Positions 13,472 to 15,390 of a stretch of 15,390 nucleotides of DNA are shown piece by piece; within the stretch, counting starts at the first letter, position 1; each line of letters starts with the position of its first letter. Position numbers and translations under genes: made by a program. The DNA is from an uncultured Eubacteriales bacterium (lineage in GTDB: Bacteria > Bacillota > Clostridia > Oscillospirales > CAG-272): the NCBI GenBank assembly GCA_934462825.1, contig CAKSIP010000036.1, positions 1-15,390 on the forward strand, given 5' to 3'. The notes beneath the pieces were generated by a model. The model saw only the letters and a program-made list of their open reading frames with translations. It was not told the DNA's origin and did not search any database.

Positions 13472-13795
13472 ATGTACGAAGAAGAAGTAAAAGTTGATGG
13501 AGCAGAGGCTGGGGAATTTCAGGATGAAACTCTGGTATGCAAGGAATGCGGAAAAGAGTTCGTGTTCACCGCCGGAGAGCAGGAATTCTACAAGCAGAAG
13601 GGCTTCCAGAACAAGCCGAAAAGCTGCAAGGCTTGCCGCGATGCAAGAAAGAATGCAGACAAGGCGCCCCGTGAATACTTCACAACTGTTTGCGCTGACT
13701 GTGGTCGTGAGGCAAAGGTAACCTTCAAGCCCTCCGACGACAGACCGGTTTACTGCAGCGAGTGCTTCGAGAAGAGAAGACAGGGCAACAACTGA
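13472..13795 (+). CDS. Two-module zinc-ribbon protein (zf-trcl plus CxxC-x17-CxxC)
   Basis: This is a small cytoplasmic protein of 107 residues with eight cysteines in four CxxC pairs. The first module (Cys23, Cys26, Cys52, Cys55) matches the probable zinc-ribbon family zf-trcl, with LVCKECGKEF and GFQNKPKSCKACR. The second module has Cys74 and Cys77, 17 residues, then Cys95 and Cys98, the CxxC-x17-CxxC family pattern with CGREAKVTFKP and PVYCSECF. Each module should bind one Zn2+. The two occur together in many Clostridia and related bacteria, often abundant, without an assigned function; nucleic-acid or ribosome binding is a guess. GAGGA at 13460-13464 lies 7 bases before ATG. No convincing promoter is seen between it and the sigma factor gene. 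A small GACGG/CCGTC hairpin (13416-13432) lies in the gap. Confidence 0.85.
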   Translation: MYEEEVKVDGAEAGEFQDETLVCKECGKEFVFTAGEQEFYKQKGFQNKPKSCKACRDARKNADKAPREYFTTVCADCGREAKVTFKPSDDRPVYCSECFEKRRQGNN

Positions 13796-13823
13796 AAAAA
13801 GCCCAGGACTACATATCATACGC

Positions 13824-13904
13824 TTTGATAAATCAATCCCTTTGACGTATCAAAATTTTGACTTGTGATCTGCAGACCGCACGGTGATTAAAACGCCTTG
13901 CGGT
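13824..13904 (+). other. Two hairpins in the 3' region after the zinc-ribbon gene
   Basis: TTTGATA (13824-13830) pairs with TATCAAA (13848-13854). ACCGCA (13876-13881) pairs with TGCGGT (13899-13904), with an inner GGTG/CGCC helix. Neither has a good U tract, and I see no promoter here, so they are probably structure in a long 3' untranslated region. They could be remnants of an element that I do not recognise. Confidence 0.4.
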
Positions 13905-13955
13905 ATGTTTTGTAGCCGATTTTGAAAAAATAAAAAAACAAAAAAGAAAAAATAA

Positions 13956-14024
13956 AAAGAGGCAGAAACGGCATGACCGGATGTAAGCTCCATCCGGGAA
14001 CCGTTGTACTGCCTCTTTGCTTTT
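13956..14024. terminator. Bidirectional terminator between the zinc-ribbon gene and murA
   Basis: AAAGAGGCAG (13956-13965) pairs with CTGCCTCTTT (14009-14018). Further in, AACGG pairs with CCGTT and CCGGATG (13977-13983) pairs with CATCCGG (13991-13997), giving one long interrupted stem. The plus strand continues GCTTTTTTAT. The minus strand runs into an almost pure T/A tract (13921-13955), so both convergent genes can end here. Confidence 0.9.
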
Positions 14025-15287
14025 TTATCGGTCAATTTCCGAAATGTCTGCGCCGAGTCCGCGGAATTTTTTAACAATATCCTGATAGCCGCGACGAATG
14101 TAATCCACACCGGTTACATAGGTGGTGCCTTCGGCGGCAAGTCCGGCCACAATCATGGCGGCGCCCGCACGCAAATCCATCGCGTGTACGTCGGCGCCAT
14201 GCAGACTGCCTCCGCGGATGTGAGCGCACCGATCGTCCGCGTCAATGTCAGCGCCCATGCGCAAAAGCTCGCTTACATAGCGAAACCGCTTTTCAAACAC
14301 GGTTTCGGTCATCGTGCTTTCGCCCGGAGCCAGACACATCAGCGCACTGAATTGCGGGTGCATATCGGTGGGGAACCCGGGGTACGGTTTGGTTTGCACA
14401 TTGGTGGGGCGTAAGGCCGTTCGGCCGGGAGAGGAAACAACCAATGAATCGTCAAATTCTTCCACCGTGACATTCATATCCCTCAGCTTGGCAGAGATGG
14501 ATTCCAAATGCTTCGGAATCACATTTCGGATTTCAATGCGCCCGCCCGCTGCGGCCACGGCCGTCATATAAGTGCCGGCTTCGATCATGTCGGGAATAAT
14601 TTCATAGGTACAGCCGTGTAGCTCCTTGACGCCGCGAATTTTAATGACATTGGTACCGGCGCCGGTAATCGCGGCTCCGCAGGTGTTGAAAAAGTTGGCA
14701 AGGTCTACAATGTGCGGTTCGCAAGCGGCATTTTCAATGACCGTCAGGCCGTCCGCCAAAACGGCCGCCATCATAATGTTAATGGTGGCGCCGACCGAGG
14801 TAATGTCAAAATAAACCGAGCCGGCATGAATCCCGTTGTCCGTATGCCCGTCAATTCCGGTTTCCGATAGCACAACATCGGCTCCGAGCGCTTTGAAACC
14901 TTTGATATGCTGGTCAATCGGCCGCTCGCCAAAGTTGCAGCCGCCGGGCAAGCCCATGTGAGATTGCCCGAATCTTCCCAGCTCAGCCCCGATCAGATAG
15001 GTGGAGGCACGCATGCCGGACACCAACACATCCGGCGAATGTCCGCAACGGAGAGAGGAGGTGTCAATTTCCACCGAGGTTTCACTTATGTAATGAACCG
15101 AAGCGCCCATTTCCCGAAGTATTTCAATGGCAAGCGATACATCGCTGATCAAAGGAATATTTTCAATGGTGCATTGGCTTTTGGTTAAGATACACGCGAA
15201 AATAATAGGCAGAGCCGCGTTTTTCATTCCGCTGACTTCGACGCTGCCCCGCAAAGGGAAGCCGCCGTTAATGATGATTTGTTCCAT
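14025..15287 (-). CDS. murA: UDP-N-acetylglucosamine 1-carboxyvinyltransferase
   Basis: This cytoplasmic enzyme transfers enolpyruvate from PEP to UDP-GlcNAc, the first committed step of peptidoglycan precursor synthesis and the target of fosfomycin. From ATG 15287 it has 420 residues, the normal length. It shows the substrate-binding KN pair (Lys22, Asn23) in SGMKNAALP, the loop LPGGCNFGERPID with the catalytic Cys117 (Cys115 in E. coli), PGFPTDMHPQ with the catalytic Asp, and DLRAGAAMIVAGL near the C terminus with the conserved Arg. Cys at the loop position predicts fosfomycin sensitivity. GAGG at 15294-15297 lies 6 bases before the ATG. An in-frame ATG at 15356 would add 23 residues without family support. 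Bacillota often carry two paralogues (murAA and murAB), and which one this is cannot be decided here. It runs convergently to the zinc-ribbon gene. Confidence 0.96.
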   Translation of the reverse strand: MEQIIINGGFPLRGSVEVSGMKNAALPIIFACILTKSQCTIENIPLISDVSLAIEILREMGASVHYISETSVEIDTSSLRCGHSPDVLVSGMRASTYLIGAELGRFGQSHMGLPGGCNFGERPIDQHIKGFKALGADVVLSETGIDGHTDNGIHAGSVYFDITSVGATINIMMAAVLADGLTVIENAACEPHIVDLANFFNTCGAAITGAGTNVIKIRGVKELHGCTYEIIPDMIEAGTYMTAVAAAGGRIEIRNVIPKHLESISAKLRDMNVTVEEFDDSLVVSSPGRTALRPTNVQTKPYPGFPTDMHPQFSALMCLAPGESTMTETVFEKRFRYVSELLRMGADIDADDRCAHIRGGSLHGADVHAMDLRAGAAMIVAGLAAEGTTYVTGVDYIRRGYQDIVKKFRGLGADISEIDR

Positions 15288-15368
15288 AAAATACCTCATT
15301 TCCGCGAGACACAGGCGGAATTGTTCATTTTGCGCCGAGAACACGAAAATTTTCATGCGCAAGGCATG

Positions 15369-15389
15369 AAAAAGTCCCGCCGAGGGGAC
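15369..15389 (-). terminator. Terminator of an upstream minus-strand gene
   Basis: GTCCC (15374-15378) and GGGAC (15385-15389) form a 5-bp G-C stem with a 6-base loop. On the minus strand it is followed by TTTTTC. It most likely ends a gene beyond the window edge. Because it lies 82 bases before murA, an attenuator role cannot be excluded. Confidence 0.6.
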
Positions 15390-15390
15390 G

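Noticed and set aside
15288..15362. N-terminal extension of murA from upstream starts in the same frame
   Set aside because: Family length and the conserved start MEQIIINGG fit ATG 15287, which has GAGG at correct spacing. The extension has no family support.

Overview
The window looks like chromosomal DNA of a Gram-positive anaerobe of the class Clostridia (Bacillota), probably a gut commensal. Supporting signs are strong AGGAGG-type ribosome binding sites with TTG starts, TTGACA/TATAAT promoters, BspA-like LRR and collagen-like lipoproteins, a DUF4364 protein, a SigH-like sigma factor and a two-module zinc-ribbon protein. The genus cannot be named from sequence alone. No tRNA, rRNA, CRISPR array, insertion sequence or prophage gene is visible.

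Layout. Positions 1-2788 (+) hold the 3' end of an unrecognised gene, then an ABC exporter pair: a BcrA-like ATPase and an ABC-2 permease with a large extracytoplasmic domain. They overlap by 8 bases and appear to share an operon with the partial gene. Positions 2875-3898 (+) hold a separately promoted lipoprotein with a Thr/Pro-repeat linker. Positions 4104-9278 (-) hold two genes. One is a P2-type cation ATPase whose leader matches a yybP-ykoY (Mn2+) riboswitch. The other, upstream of it, is a 724-residue mosaic lipoprotein (collagen-like, Big_2-like, LRR_5, SH3b and a C-terminal domain). That C-terminal domain resembles the functional domain of the lipoprotein at 2981-3898. Positions 9570-13795 (+) hold a DUF4965/glutaminase-A-like protein, a DUF4364 winged-helix protein, a SigH-like sigma factor with a charged N-terminal extension, and a small zinc-ribbon protein. 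Positions 14025-15287 (-) hold murA, convergent with the zinc-ribbon gene across a shared bidirectional terminator.

The genes do not form one pathway. Themes are the cell envelope (export, two lipoproteins, peptidoglycan precursor synthesis), metal homeostasis (riboswitch plus ATPase) and gene regulation (sigma factor, DUF4364). The most interesting signals are in RNA. They are the metal riboswitch whose aptamer and terminator compete for one strand, a structured leader on the mosaic lipoprotein gene, interleaved terminators between two convergent genes, and short upstream reading frames that abut or overlap start codons.
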